In this document: positions 1 to 8,647 of the stretch, piece by piece
How positions within the stretch are numbered: position 1 is the stretch's first letter
Layout of the letters: every line of letters begins with the position of its first letter
Source of the DNA: Rhodococcus rhodochrous
Lineage (GTDB): Bacteria; Actinomycetota; Actinomycetes; Mycobacteriales; Mycobacteriaceae
DNA: 64,000 nucleotides
Reading direction: 5' to 3'
NCBI RefSeq assembly: GCF_900187265.1
Contig: NZ_LT906450.1
Coordinates: forward strand, 3,463,444-3,527,443
Translations under genes and position numbers: made by a program
The notes under the pieces: model-generated
Told to the model about the DNA's origin: nothing
The model's database searches: none
What the model saw: only the letters and a program-made list of their open reading frames with translations

Positions 1-294
1 GTGCTCGAACAGCGATTTGACGAATGCGCGCGAATACTTCTCGAGCACCTCGGGCTCGTAGTAGTTCTCCTCGACGAGGTAGTCGAGCTTCTCGTCGAGG
101 TTGTGGAAGAAGACCGTGTTCTGGTTGACGTGCTGCAGGAAGTACTGACGGGCGGCGGCCACATCCTTGTCGAACTGGATCTCGCCGTTGGGGCCGTACA
201 GATTCAACATCGCGTTGAGCGCGTGGTAGTCGAGATCCTTGAGCGAATCGTCGAGGTGTGCGCTCGTGGCGGGAGCGGGATCGGTAATGGTCAC
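1..294 (-). CDS. nrdE: Ribonucleotide reductase class Ib alpha subunit (N-terminal part only)
   Basis: This is the first 98 codons of the large catalytic subunit of the class Ib ribonucleotide reductase, which turns ribonucleoside diphosphates into deoxyribonucleotides in the cytoplasm. The visible part has the NrdE-typical stretches [34 protein letters not shown] and [13 protein letters not shown]. The gene runs off the left edge, so none of the catalytic cysteines can be seen. A GTG start is chosen at 294 because homology begins a few codons later and no better start lies upstream. It lies downstream of nrdI and nrdH on the same strand, the usual nrdHIE order. nrdF would be expected outside the window. 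Confidence 0.93.
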   Translation of the reverse strand, partial: MTITDPAPATSAHLDDSLKDLDYHALNAMLNLYGPNGEIQFDKDVAAARQYFLQHVNQNTVFFHNLDEKLDYLVEENYYEPEVLEKYSRAFVKSLFEH

Positions 295-377
295 AGTGCT
301 GTCCCCACTTGTCGGAGTTAGGAAACGGCCGCGCAGTCACGTCCGCGACGCGCGTCGAATACGGATACGGATGTGGC

Positions 378-830
378 TCAGGCGTTCTGGAGAACGGACT
401 CCCAGAATCGGGCGAGACCGTCGCGGACACGCTCGACGTCGTCGGTCGTGCCCATCAACTCGAACCGGTACAGATACGGCACCTTGCACTTGCGCGAGAC
501 GATGTCTCCCGCGAAACAGTACGAGTCGCCGAAGTTGGTGTTACCCGCCGCGATGACACCGCGGATCAGGCTCCGATTGTGCTCGTTGTTGAGGAATCGG
601 ATGACCTGTTTGGGAACGTAGCGGGTATCGCGGCCCGTGGCGGTCGTCCCGCCACCGTAGGTCGGCACGATCAGTACGTACGGATCGCGGACCTCGAAAT
701 TCCCCTCACGATCGTGCAGCGGGATCCGGCTGGCCGGGATCCCGAGTTTCTGCACGAATCGGTGGGTGTTCTCGGATGTACTCGAGAAGTACACCAGCGA
801 TGTTCCCGGGATCGACCCCAGCGAAGCCAT
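378..830 (-). CDS. nrdI: NrdI flavodoxin-like protein
   Basis: This 150-residue protein is the flavodoxin-like NrdI that supplies the oxidant used to build the dimanganese-tyrosyl radical cofactor in NrdF of class Ib ribonucleotide reductase. The FMN phosphate loop is visible near residues 14-21 (YFSSTSENT). The central VPTYGGG and the region [16 protein letters not shown], typical of NrdI, follow. The length is normal for the family. It sits between nrdH and nrdE, 106 bases after nrdH and 83 bases before the nrdE start, so it is very probably in one operon. Confidence 0.95.
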   Translation of the reverse strand: MASLGSIPGTSLVYFSSTSENTHRFVQKLGIPASRIPLHDREGNFEVRDPYVLIVPTYGGGTTATGRDTRYVPKQVIRFLNNEHNRSLIRGVIAAGNTNFGDSYCFAGDIVSRKCKVPYLYRFELMGTTDDVERVRDGLARFWESVLQNA

Positions 831-936
831 CGGTAGTCACCACTCTTCATTCGATTGCGAAGACCGGCCCGGGCGGACACGGAAGACGTCCGCCCGGAGA
901 CGACGACGATCGGGCCGCTGCGAACGCGGCCCGGGC

Positions 937-1167
937 TCAGGCAGCGACGGTGAGCGCCTTGATGCGATCGGGGCGGAAGCCCGACCAGTGGTCGTCGCCG
1001 GCGACGACGACGGGCGCCTGGAGGTATCCCAGCGCCATGACGTAGTCGCGGGCCTCGGGGTTCTCACTGATGTCGACGACGTCGTACTCGATGCCGGCCT
1101 TGTCGAGGGCGCGGTAGGTGGCAGTGCACTGGACGCAGGCAGGCTTGGTGTAGACGGTGATGTTCAT
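937..1167 (-). CDS. nrdH: NrdH glutaredoxin-like electron donor
   Basis: This 76-residue redoxin delivers electrons to the class Ib ribonucleotide reductase. The active-site motif CVQC is at residues 11-14, and the WSGFRPD segment near residue 61 is the NrdH hallmark that lets it accept electrons from thioredoxin reductase rather than from glutathione or mycothiol. It is the first gene of the nrdH-nrdI-nrdE set. A GGGGC-type ribosome site lies just upstream of the ATG, and two NrdR-like boxes sit about 130-180 bases before the start. Confidence 0.96.
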   Translation of the reverse strand: MNITVYTKPACVQCTATYRALDKAGIEYDVVDISENPEARDYVMALGYLQAPVVVAGDDHWSGFRPDRIKALTVAA

Positions 1168-1297
1168 GAATGCCCCTTTTCCGACGGCCGTGGGCGGCCT
1201 GACGACTGACTGCTGTGCGTTACCCGGAAGCCCACTTATCCGTCCGATCCCGCTTCCCCGAGAGATCGTCGGCGCTTGTGGCCCTCCAGCGGTCTAG

Positions 1298-1344
1298 ACA
1301 CTACACCTTGTGCCCGTCGGATACATAGAACCCAGGATGTTGTG
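1298..1344 (-). promoter_or_regulatory. Pair of NrdR-like boxes upstream of nrdH
   Basis: On the minus strand, CACAACATCCTGGGT (1344 to 1330) and CACAAGGTGTAGTGT (1312 to 1298) start exactly 32 bases apart, about three helical turns. That is the spacing known for paired NrdR boxes of bacterial nrd promoters. Each resembles the ACACWATATATWGTGT-like consensus only partly, the second better than the first. A weak -35 (TTGTAA) and a -10-like TCTATG overlap the first box, consistent with repression. The rest of the 408-base gap up to 1575 holds only a terminator. Confidence 0.5.
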
Positions 1345-1520
1345 ACTTACAAAGGTGATATTCCCAGGTCGCGACCCTCCCTCCACGGCGTTTCGGGCGT
1401 GTCTCGGCGTGTCGCCGCAGTGTGCCCGACAGAGACCTCGAGCACAGTGTGGCGGGTGCCACCGACAACTTCGCGAGGGCGCCGCAAGAACACCTCCCGA
1501 CTGCGCTGTGCGGGGAAGCC

Positions 1521-1564
1521 GGAGGCGGGACGAGCGACCACTTCCGATCGCTCGTCCCGCCTCC
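1521..1564 (-). terminator. Terminator of the molybdenum hydroxylase operon
   Basis: A perfect 17-bp inverted repeat (1521-1537 with 1548-1564) encloses a 10-base loop, 12 bases beyond the stop of the molybdopterin-subunit gene. It has no T-run, as is common in high-GC actinomycetes. Confidence 0.75.
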
Positions 1565-1575
1565 GATCCGGTGTG

Positions 1576-3699
1576 TCAGGGCAGTCCGGCCAGCAGGTCG
1601 TCGAGGCGGGCCGGCAGGTTCCGGACCCGCACCCCGGTCGCGTGCCACAGGGCGTTGACGACCGCCGCCGCGCTGCCCACGATCCCGATCTCACCGATCC
1701 CCCGCGACCCCATGGGGGTCGCATGCAGATCTTCGTCGTCGAGCCACTCCGCTTCGATTCCGCGGATGTCGGCGTGCGTCGGGACGTGGTACTCGGACAG
1801 GTCGTGGTTGACGACGTGCCCGAAACGGGCGTCACGGATGCTCTCTTCGAACAGCGCCATCGAGATCCCGAACGACATCCCGCCGATGAACTGCGACCGC
1901 GCCGTCCGCGGGTTGATGACCCGTCCCACGGAGAACAGCCCGAACATCCGGGGCACCCGGATCTCGCCGGTGTCGGCGTCGACGTGCACCTCGGCGAAGT
2001 GCACACCGAAGGACTGCGCGGTGTAGTGCTCGAGTTCGCGGTTCTCGGCTGCCGATGCGGACAGTTCGGCACCCACCGGCGGATCGTCGCCGAAGCGTTT
2101 GCCGAATTGCTCTGCGGCCGTGACGATCGCGGTTCCCCAGGACGAGGTGCCCGACGACCCGCCGGCCACCGTGCCGTTGGGCAGTGCGCTGTCGCCGATC
2201 TCGAGGTCCACGTCCTCCGGTCGGCATCCGAGTGCGTCGGCGGCGATGAGGGTCAGGGTCGTCCACGCACCCGTACCGAGGTCGGTCGCTCCGATGCGGA
2301 CGGAGTAGCGCCCCTCCCCGAGGTGCCGGATCTGGGCTTCCGAGCCGGGATTGACCATGTGGGGATAGGTCGCGACCGCCATGCCGGTACCGATCAGGGT
2401 GTTACCCTGCCGCCGGGTGCCGGGTTCGCGGTCGGACGGATCCCATCCGAATCGCTGTGCTCCTTCGCGGAGGCATTCGACGAGCCGGCGCGACGACCAC
2501 GGCTTCCCCGTCTCCGGATCGGACTCGGGTTCGTTGCGGATGCGCAGTTCGATCGGGTCGATCCCGAGTTCGGCGGCGAGCTCGTCCATCGCGACCTCGC
2601 CGGCGAACATGCCCGGCGCCTCGCCGGGAGCGCGCATCCAGAACGGCGCCGGCACGTCGAGGGTGATCGCGCGATGCGACGTGCGGGCGTTGGCGACGTC
2701 GTAGAGATTGCGCAGCGGCACCCCCGCCTGTTCGACGAATTCGGTGACCCGGGACGACTGGGCGAACGCCTCGTGCACGAGACCGGTGAGCTTGCCGTCA
2801 CTGTCGGCCGCGAGCCGGATGTGCGAGGCGGTCGGAGCCCGGTAACCGACGTAACCGAACATGTCGGGCCGGGAGACCGCGAACTTGATCGCCTTCCCCG
2901 GCAGGGCACGCGCCGCGAGTCCGCCGAGGACGTCGTGCGCGTGAGGACCGCCCTTGGAACCGAATCCCCCACCGATGTACGGACAGACCACCCGCATCCG
3001 GGCCGCGTCGAGACCGAAGACCGGCGCGAGGGTCTCGACGACACCGTGCGGATGCTGTGTCGAGGTGTACAGCGTCAGGGTGTGTGCGTCGGTCTCACCG
3101 TTCGACGGCACGACGTCGTTCCGCCAGATCGCGACCACGGTGTGCGGTTCGAGCGGGTTGTTGTGTTCCTCGGGGGTGGAGTACCACTGATCGACGACCG
3201 TCTCGGCGCGGGCGAACGCCGCGTCGACATCCCCTCGCTCGCTGTCGGGTTCGTAGCCGCCGTTGACGGTCTCGGGTGTGTACGCGTCGGGATGGTCGGC
3301 GCGGAAGAGCGCGTCGTGCGGTTCCTCGCTGTATTCGACCTCCAGGAGCGAACATGCCTCCCGGGCGATCTCGAAGCTCTCCGCGACGACCGCGCCGATG
3401 ATCTGGCCCCGGTACAGCACGTCGGGTGTCTGCAGGACGGAGTACTCGCCCTCGGCCTCCTCGGTGAGACGCGGGGCGTTCCAGGGAGTGAGGACCTTCA
3501 ACACCCCCGGCACCGCTTCGGCGGCGGCCGTGTCGATCCGGTCGACGCGTCCACGCACGATGGTGGAGGTGAGCGGTACGAGGTAGGTGGGATCGTCGAC
3601 CGGGTGCTCGTAGGCGTACGGCGCCGTCCCGGCGACCTTCGCCGGTCCGTCGATGCGCGCGGTGGAGCGTCCACCTGCTCGGATCGGCTCGGGGCTCAT
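1576..3699 (-). CDS. Molybdopterin-binding subunit of xanthine dehydrogenase-family hydroxylase (PaoC-like)
   Basis: This 707-residue protein is the large catalytic subunit of a molybdenum hydroxylase that inserts water-derived oxygen into an aldehyde or N-heterocycle. The aldehyde/xanthine dehydrogenase hammerhead region (about residues 15-120) is followed by the molybdopterin-binding domain, with the FGSKGGPH segment. Near the C-terminus GSRGIGEIG carries the expected catalytic glutamate (about residue 670). The length matches PaoC/YagR rather than fused xanthine dehydrogenases. The ATG is chosen because it overlaps the stop of the FAD-subunit gene (ATGA) and a longer reading adds only non-homologous sequence. 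The substrate cannot be read from the sequence. Cofactor genes lie 5-9 kb away. Confidence 0.93.
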   Translation of the reverse strand: MSPEPIRAGGRSTARIDGPAKVAGTAPYAYEHPVDDPTYLVPLTSTIVRGRVDRIDTAAAEAVPGVLKVLTPWNAPRLTEEAEGEYSVLQTPDVLYRGQIIGAVVAESFEIAREACSLLEVEYSEEPHDALFRADHPDAYTPETVNGGYEPDSERGDVDAAFARAETVVDQWYSTPEEHNNPLEPHTVVAIWRNDVVPSNGETDAHTLTLYTSTQHPHGVVETLAPVFGLDAARMRVVCPYIGGGFGSKGGPHAHDVLGGLAARALPGKAIKFAVSRPDMFGYVGYRAPTASHIRLAADSDGKLTGLVHEAFAQSSRVTEFVEQAGVPLRNLYDVANARTSHRAITLDVPAPFWMRAPGEAPGMFAGEVAMDELAAELGIDPIELRIRNEPESDPETGKPWSSRRLVECLREGAQRFGWDPSDREPGTRRQGNTLIGTGMAVATYPHMVNPGSEAQIRHLGEGRYSVRIGATDLGTGAWTTLTLIAADALGCRPEDVDLEIGDSALPNGTVAGGSSGTSSWGTAIVTAAEQFGKRFGDDPPVGAELSASAAENRELEHYTAQSFGVHFAEVHVDADTGEIRVPRMFGLFSVGRVINPRTARSQFIGGMSFGISMALFEESIRDARFGHVVNHDLSEYHVPTHADIRGIEAEWLDDEDLHATPMGSRGIGEIGIVGSAAAVVNALWHATGVRVRNLPARLDDLLAGLP

Positions 3700-4697
3700 G
3701 CGGATCCACCTCGTTCCCGTCGTTCGTCGAGTTCGCGCAGGGTCGCCACCACGGTGCGCCGCAGCAGCGGGATCTTGTACGCGTTGCCGTCGAGGGGACT
3801 CGCGTCGGCGAGTTCGGCCTCGGCCGCCGCGGCGAAGACCTCGTCGGAGGGCTGCTGCCCGAGGAGTGCTTCCTCCGCGCGGTGCGCCCGCCAGGGCCGG
3901 TGCGCGACCCCACCGAATGCGATGCGGCACCCGGTGATCGTCCCGTCCGCGACGGTCGTCTCGGCCGCCACGGAGACCAGCGCGAAGGCGTAGGACGCCC
4001 GGTCGCGCACCTTGCGATAGGTGGACAGCGAACTTTGCGCCGCGGGGATCTGCACGCCGACGATGAGGTCGTCGCGTTCGAGCACGGTGTCGCGCTCGGG
4101 TGTGTCACCGGGAAGGCGGTAGAAGTCCTCCACCGCGATGGCGCGCTCACCGTCCGGGCCGAGAACGAGGACTTCGGCGTCGAGCGCGAGCAGGGCGACC
4201 GCCATATCGGACGGATGGGTGGCCACGCAGTGCTCCGAGGCGCCGAGGATCGCGTGGTAGCGGGTATATCCGCCGATGGCGGAGCAGCCGCTGCCGGGTT
4301 CGCGCTTGTTGCAGGGGGTGCTCACGTCCCGGAAGTACGAGCACCGCGTGCGCTGGAGCAGGTTGCCGCCGGTGGTCGCGGTGTTCCGGAGCTGGGGCGA
4401 GGCACCGGCGAGCAGTGCACGCGACAGCACCGGATAGTTGCGCCGCACGAAGGGATGCGCCGCGAGGTCGCTGTTGCGGACATTGGCGCCCACCCGGATT
4501 CCCCCGTCGGCGGTCTCCTCGACGGTGTCGAGCGGAAGGTGCGAGACGTCGACGAGGAGGTCGGGGGTCGCGACGCCGAGTTTGAGGTGGTCGACCAGAT
4601 TCGTGCCGCCCGCGAGGAAGACCGCACCCGGTGTCTCGTGCACGACGGTGACGGCGGCGGCGGGATCTGCCGGTCGCTCGTAACGGAGGGAGCTCAT
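3696..4697 (-). CDS. FAD-binding subunit of molybdenum hydroxylase (PaoB-like)
   Basis: This 333-residue subunit carries FAD and passes electrons from the iron-sulfur clusters to the final acceptor. The FAD-binding segment FLAGGTNLVDHLK is near residues 27-39, and TATTGGNLLQRTRC is around residues 106-119. The central region holds the cysteine-rich insertion (RTRCSYFRD, TPCNKR, GSGCSAIGG, SEHC) that binds an extra 4Fe-4S cluster in PaoB/YagS-type proteins, so this enzyme belongs to that branch. It overlaps both neighbours by four bases, indicating translational coupling in a three-gene operon. Confidence 0.93.
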   Translation of the reverse strand: MSSLRYERPADPAAAVTVVHETPGAVFLAGGTNLVDHLKLGVATPDLLVDVSHLPLDTVEETADGGIRVGANVRNSDLAAHPFVRRNYPVLSRALLAGASPQLRNTATTGGNLLQRTRCSYFRDVSTPCNKREPGSGCSAIGGYTRYHAILGASEHCVATHPSDMAVALLALDAEVLVLGPDGERAIAVEDFYRLPGDTPERDTVLERDDLIVGVQIPAAQSSLSTYRKVRDRASYAFALVSVAAETTVADGTITGCRIAFGGVAHRPWRAHRAEEALLGQQPSDEVFAAAAEAELADASPLDGNAYKIPLLRRTVVATLRELDERRERGGSA

Positions 4698-5293
4698 CGC
4701 GTCTCCTCCGTATCGAGTCGGCTGTCGCCGGCACCGATTCGGCTGTCACCGGCGGCGACGGTGCGGATCGCCGAGACGATATTGGGATAGGCGGCGCAGC
4801 GGCACAGATTGCCACTCATGCGTTCCCGGATCTCGTCGTCGTCGAGTTCGGGTGCCCGGTCGAGATCGGCCGTGACGTGACTCGGTGCCCCGTCGGCGAA
4901 CTCGTCGAGCATGCCGACGGCGGAACAGATCTGGCCGGGGGTGCAGTAGCCGCACTGGAAGGCGTCGTCCTCGATGAACTGTGCCTGGAGCGGATGCATC
5001 TCCCCGTCGCCGAGTCCGGCGGCGGCGACGATCTCGGCGCCGTCGTGCGAGGCGGCGAGGGCCAGGCACGAGAGGATGCGCCGGCCGCCGATCAGCACGG
5101 TGCACGCTCCGCACTGACCGAGATCGCATCCCTTCTTCGGGGACGTGATCCCGAGGCGGTCGCGCAGTGCGTCGAGCACGGTGGTGCGGACGTCGATCGG
5201 GACGCGACGCTCCACCCCGTCGACGTGGAGAACTATGTCGAGATCGGGTCGGTGGCCGGTATCGGTCCTCGTATCCCCGCTTGTCATGGGCAA
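4694..5293 (-). CDS. 2Fe-2S subunit of molybdenum hydroxylase (PaoA-like)
   Basis: This 199-residue protein is the small electron-transfer subunit. The plant-type ferredoxin domain has cysteines in KKGCDLGQCGACTVL and further on in LSC. The second, helical 2Fe-2S domain has QCGYCTPGQ and NLCRCAAY. Unlike E. coli PaoA it has no twin-arginine signal peptide, so the complex should stay in the cytoplasm. It is the first gene of the operon. Starts at 5293 or 5287 (MTSGD) are both possible. Its C-terminal tail of about 20 residues contains a short repeat (GDSRIGAGDSRL). Confidence 0.93.
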   Translation of the reverse strand: MPMTSGDTRTDTGHRPDLDIVLHVDGVERRVPIDVRTTVLDALRDRLGITSPKKGCDLGQCGACTVLIGGRRILSCLALAASHDGAEIVAAAGLGDGEMHPLQAQFIEDDAFQCGYCTPGQICSAVGMLDEFADGAPSHVTADLDRAPELDDDEIRERMSGNLCRCAAYPNIVSAIRTVAAGDSRIGAGDSRLDTEETR

Positions 5294-5403
5294 ACCTCCG
5301 AACAGTGGGCTGTGTTCGGGGCATTCCCGCTGCAGGCGTCATCGAACCGTCGAGATGCGACGAGCGGAGCGTCCGCGGCTCGGCCGGACCCTGCGGATAC
5401 GCG

Positions 5404-5436
5404 CGGTGCCGGAGACCTCGCGGGTCTCCGGCACCG
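5404..5436 (-). terminator. Terminator after FMN reductase gene
   Basis: A perfect 14-bp inverted repeat (5404-5417 with 5423-5436) with a 5-base loop lies about 70 bases past the stop of the FMN reductase gene. It separates that gene from the hydroxylase operon. The rest of the 5294-5503 gap shows nothing else clear. Confidence 0.7.
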
Positions 5437-5503
5437 GGGTGTCGGTCGGTCCGGCGGCCGCTCTCGGTGCCGGCGGTACCGGCAGGGACGACGGACGTCT
5501 CGA

Positions 5504-6061
5504 TCAGGCGTTGGCGAGCACCTTGGTGGCGTCGGCCAGTGCGGTGACGACAGCTGCGATCTGCTGCGCGGTCTCGGCGTGCTCCTTGGCGTGGACGCCA
5601 CCGAACTTGCCGAAGGTCTCGCCGATCGACAGCGAGCCGCCCTCGACGATCGTTCCGCCGGCGATGCCGATGGCCTTGACCGCGTCCTCGAGCGCCCACT
5701 TCGCGGCGTTCTGGCTGGGCGACTGGCTGACGATCGCGACGGGCTTGCCGCTCAGTGCACCGGCACCGTAGGGGCGCGACAGCCAGTCGACGGCGTTCTT
5801 GAGGACCGCGGAGACGGTGCCGTTGTACTCGGGGGTGACGACCAGCACGGCATCGACATCGGCAGCGGCGTCACGCAGGGCAACGGCAGCAGCGGGGGCG
5901 GCCTCGCCGTCGAGGTCCTCGTTGTAGAACGGAACGTCGGCGAGGCCCTCGTAGAGGGCCACCTCGACGTTCTCGGCAGCGACCGCCGCGGCGGTCTCGG
6001 CGATCTGGCGGGAGACGGAGCCGTCGCGCAGGCTGCCGACGAGGGCGAGAACTCGGGTCAT
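5504..6061 (-). CDS. NADPH-dependent FMN reductase family protein
   Basis: This 185-residue flavodoxin-fold protein reduces FMN or small electrophiles such as quinones with NAD(P)H. The phosphate-binding loop GSLRDGSVSRQ is near residues 8-18. The family signature TPEYNGTVSAVLKNAVDWLSRP lies around residue 75-96, and ALSGKPVAIVSQSPSQ follows. The ATG at 6061 has a GAGGAT ribosome site. A longer upstream reading frame is not homologous. It is divergent from a TetR gene with a strong palindrome between them, so repression by that TetR protein is likely. Confidence 0.9.
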   Translation of the reverse strand: MTRVLALVGSLRDGSVSRQIAETAAAVAAENVEVALYEGLADVPFYNEDLDGEAAPAAAVALRDAAADVDAVLVVTPEYNGTVSAVLKNAVDWLSRPYGAGALSGKPVAIVSQSPSQNAAKWALEDAVKAIGIAGGTIVEGGSLSIGETFGKFGGVHAKEHAETAQQIAAVVTALADATKVLANA

Positions 6062-6101
6062 GGGAACATCCTCGGGTCGAAGTGGTTGACTACGCAATGT
6101 T

Positions 6102-6121
6102 AAACGGACCGCGGTCCGCTT
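6102..6121. promoter_or_regulatory. Palindromic operator between FMN reductase and tetR
   Basis: The 14-bp perfect palindrome CGGACCGCGGTCCG (6105-6118) is flanked by AAA and TTT arms, giving an extended operator AAACGGACCGCGGTCCGCTTT. It lies in the 89-base divergent gap and fits autoregulation by the adjacent TetR protein. Confidence 0.75.
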
Positions 6122-6150
6122 TATTCCCCGCCCCGCTAGAGTGTGACCTT

Positions 6151-6834
6151 GTGAACACTCGCCCCCTCCCGCACGCGGACGGTCGGGCGCTGCCTGCGGC
6201 GAACAGCCGGGCCCTCCCCCTGGCGGATGAGCGACTCTCCGAACGGGGCGACGCAGCGCGCAATCGTTCCCGTCTGCTCGACGCCGCCGCCCTGCTCGTC
6301 GCCGAACGGGGCGTCGACGCCGTGACGATGGACGCCGTCGCGGCGCGGGCCGGAGTCGGCAAGGGCACCGTCTTCCGCAGGTTCGGCTCCCGCGCCGGAC
6401 TCGTCCGGGCACTGCTCGACCACAGCGAGCGCGAGTTCCAGCAGGGCTTCCTGTTCGGCCCACCGCCGCTCGGCCCGGACGCCGAACCTCTGGCCCGGCT
6501 CATCGCGTTCGGTCGTGCGCGCATCGAACTCGTCGAGGTGCAGGGCGAACTGCTCCGCGCGGCCGAATCCGCCACCGACTCCCGCTACACCGCTCCCGCC
6601 CACCTGGTCTCGCTCGCCCACGTCGACACGTTGTTGCGTGCCGCCGGGGTCACCGGCGACACCCGATTGCTGGCGACCTCGCTGGTCGCGTCGCTCGAAG
6701 CCACCCTCGTCCTCCACCAGTGGCGCGAACTCGGTCATCCGCTCCGCCGACTCGCCGACAACTGGGCCGAACTTGCACACCGTGTCGTGACCGGACGAGG
6801 TACCCACGAAACCGGGTCGAGCGCCGTACCGTAA
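6151..6834 (+). CDS. TetR-family transcriptional regulator
   Basis: This 227-residue repressor has the N-terminal TetR helix-turn-helix, with ARNRSRLLDAAALLVAERG and TMDAVAARAGVGKGTVFRRF (about residues 33-73). A variable ligand-binding domain follows. The GTG at 6151 is chosen. Reading back to 6082 would run through the operator. It faces the FMN reductase gene across a strong palindrome and probably controls both. The ligand is unknown. An electrophile or quinone would fit the target. Confidence 0.88.
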   Translation: MNTRPLPHADGRALPAANSRALPLADERLSERGDAARNRSRLLDAAALLVAERGVDAVTMDAVAARAGVGKGTVFRRFGSRAGLVRALLDHSEREFQQGFLFGPPPLGPDAEPLARLIAFGRARIELVEVQGELLRAAESATDSRYTAPAHLVSLAHVDTLLRAAGVTGDTRLLATSLVASLEATLVLHQWRELGHPLRRLADNWAELAHRVVTGRGTHETGSSAVP

Positions 6835-6838
6835 CGGC

Positions 6839-7630
6839 ATGATTCGCACATTCCGGGTGCTCGCGTTCGTCTCCCTGGCAGCGGTGGCCGCCGCGTGCAG
6901 CACAGAGTCGGATTCGGCCGACACCAACTCCGCAGAGGACCTCACCGGTCGCACCTTCGTCTCGACGAGCGTGACCGGCACACAGATCCCGGGCGACGGA
7001 CCGCTGGTCGTCGAGTTCCCGGACGACGGACGCATCTCCGCGACCGCCGGCTGCAACCGCTTCGTCGGTGGCGTCGATCTGTCCGAGGGCAGAGTGAAGG
7101 CGTCGGACCTGGCGAGCACGATGATGGCCTGCCTGCCGGAACGCGAGGGAGCCGACGCCTGGCTCACCACGTTGTTCGACGCCGAGCCGCGCTGGTCGCT
7201 CGACGGGAACACCTTCACGCTCACCGGCGACGACATCACGGTCTCGCTCGAGGACGAGAAGGTCGTCGACCCCGATCTGCCGATCACCGGCACCGAATGG
7301 GTGGTGACCTCGCTGCGCACCGCCGACGCCGTCGTCAGGTCGATCGCCCTGGAGAACGCCGCGCCGACACTCACCCTGTCCGACGACGGCACCCTCACAG
7401 GGAACACGGGGTGCAACGAGTTCGGCGGCAGCGCCGAGGTCGGCAACGACGTCATCCTGTTCGAACCGCTCACCATGACCCGCGCGGCCTGCGCCGATCC
7501 CGAGCTCGCCGATGTCGAGACGCACATCCTGAACGTGCTCGCAGGTGAGACCACCTACACCGTCCAGGGCTCGTCGATGACCCTCACCGCGGCGAACGGC
7601 ACCGACGGACTGGAGTTCACGGCCCGCTGA
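6839..7630 (+). CDS. Lipoprotein with two META (HslJ-like) domains
   Basis: This 263-residue secreted lipoprotein starts with a signal peptide ending in the lipobox-like VAAAC at residue 20. Two META domains follow, at about residues 35-140 and 148-260. Each has the family pattern of a GCNRF/GCNEF core and an MACxPxR or RAACADPE motif. META/HslJ proteins are linked to stress resistance and cell-envelope function, but no activity is established here. It starts 4 bases after the TetR gene and is followed by a single-domain paralogue. Confidence 0.85.
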   Translation: MIRTFRVLAFVSLAAVAAACSTESDSADTNSAEDLTGRTFVSTSVTGTQIPGDGPLVVEFPDDGRISATAGCNRFVGGVDLSEGRVKASDLASTMMACLPEREGADAWLTTLFDAEPRWSLDGNTFTLTGDDITVSLEDEKVVDPDLPITGTEWVVTSLRTADAVVRSIALENAAPTLTLSDDGTLTGNTGCNEFGGSAEVGNDVILFEPLTMTRAACADPELADVETHILNVLAGETTYTVQGSSMTLTAANGTDGLEFTAR

Positions 7631-7645
7631 GCCCTCCTCGGTACC

Positions 7646-8074
7646 GTGAGACACATGCCGGGAGCAGTCCGCGTGGTCGTCGTCCTCGCACTGGGTGCGC
7701 TGCTGTCCGGGTGCGGGCTGTTCGGATCGTCGCCGTCCGACCCGATCGGCCGCCGTTACGTCTCGACCGAGGTCGAGGGGCGGCCGATCCCCGGCGGCGG
7801 CCCGCTCCAGTTGTCGTTCCCCGCCCGGGAACGGGTCGCGGCGTCCGCCGGATGCAACCGGTTCACCGGCACCGCCGACCTTTCCGGGGGCAGGATCCGT
7901 GCCGGGACGCTCGCGTCCACGAGGATGGCGTGCCCTCCCCCGCGCGACGGCGCCGACGACTGGGTGCGGACACTGTTCGCGGGCACACCCCGGTGGACTC
8001 TCGACGGAGAGGCGCTCACCCTCACCACCGGCGCGGTGACCGTCACCCTCACCGAACGCACGGACGAGCGCTGA
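7646..8074 (+). CDS. Lipoprotein with one META (HslJ-like) domain
   Basis: This 142-residue lipoprotein has a signal peptide with lipobox LSGC at about residue 23 and one META domain (residues 35-138) with the core AGCNRFTG and the later RMACPPPRDGADDW. It is clearly a paralogue of the first domain of the gene 15 bases upstream, sharing the order RRYVST-EVEGRPIPGGGPL. Either GTG 7646 or ATG 7655 could be the start. Its function is not known beyond the family. Confidence 0.82.
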   Translation: MRHMPGAVRVVVVLALGALLSGCGLFGSSPSDPIGRRYVSTEVEGRPIPGGGPLQLSFPARERVAASAGCNRFTGTADLSGGRIRAGTLASTRMACPPPRDGADDWVRTLFAGTPRWTLDGEALTLTTGAVTVTLTERTDER

Positions 8075-8098
8075 GGTCGGTCGTCCGGGGCGAATCGT

Positions 8099-8647
8099 TC
8101 AGTAGCGCTCGACGAGCCACCGCGCGAGTTCCCGTGCGCTGCGGTCGACCTGCTTCGGCCAGTCGAGCGCCGAATCGTCGGCCCGGTCGCTCACGTGCTT
8201 GACGAGCCGGCACCGCGCACCCATGCGACGGGCGGCGTAGGCGACCGCGAAACCCTCCATGTCGACGAGATCGGCGCGCGCGGACAGCGCGTCGCGGATC
8301 TCGGCGTCCGAGACGAACGAATCGCCGGTGGCGAGCACGCTGCCGTCACCGTCGTCGATCCGGACGACGTCCTGCACCGGGTGACCGAGGCTCTTCAGGA
8401 TCTCGCTGCTGATGTCGTGGTTGATCACGGCGGACGGCAGGAACAGTCCCGAGTGATGGGTGTGCAGCGCACCGGCGGTGCCGATGTTCACGACGAGCGG
8501 CCGAGCGTCGGCCGGATACGCCGCGAGCGCCGCGGTGACGGCGACCGCTGCGTCGACCTTCCCGATTCCGGTGATCACCGTCTCGTAGCGTTCCGGGACG
8601 TGCGCCGCCTCGGCGCGGGTTGCGGATACGACGAGGATCCCGTTCAC
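8099..8647 (-). CDS. Purine/uridine phosphorylase-fold nucleosidase
   Basis: This 182-residue protein belongs to the MTA/SAH nucleosidase and nucleoside phosphorylase fold. The segment VNIGTAGALHTHHSGLFLPSAVI (about residues 50-72) and DMEGFAVAYAARR (about residues 128-140), with the substrate-binding Met-Glu pair, are typical. It is shorter than E. coli Pfs. The GTG start overlaps the stop of the upstream kinase gene (GTGA), so the two are translationally coupled. The exact substrate is uncertain. Confidence 0.82.
   Translation of the reverse strand: MNGILVVSATRAEAAHVPERYETVITGIGKVDAAVAVTAALAAYPADARPLVVNIGTAGALHTHHSGLFLPSAVINHDISSEILKSLGHPVQDVVRIDDGDGSVLATGDSFVSDAEIRDALSARADLVDMEGFAVAYAARRMGARCRLVKHVSDRADDSALDWPKQVDRSARELARWLVERY

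Noticed and set aside
1276-3993. A 905-codon open frame on the plus strand
   Set aside because: It is the antisense shadow of the molybdenum hydroxylase subunit, whose domains and motifs are clear on the minus strand. High GC makes long antisense frames common here.
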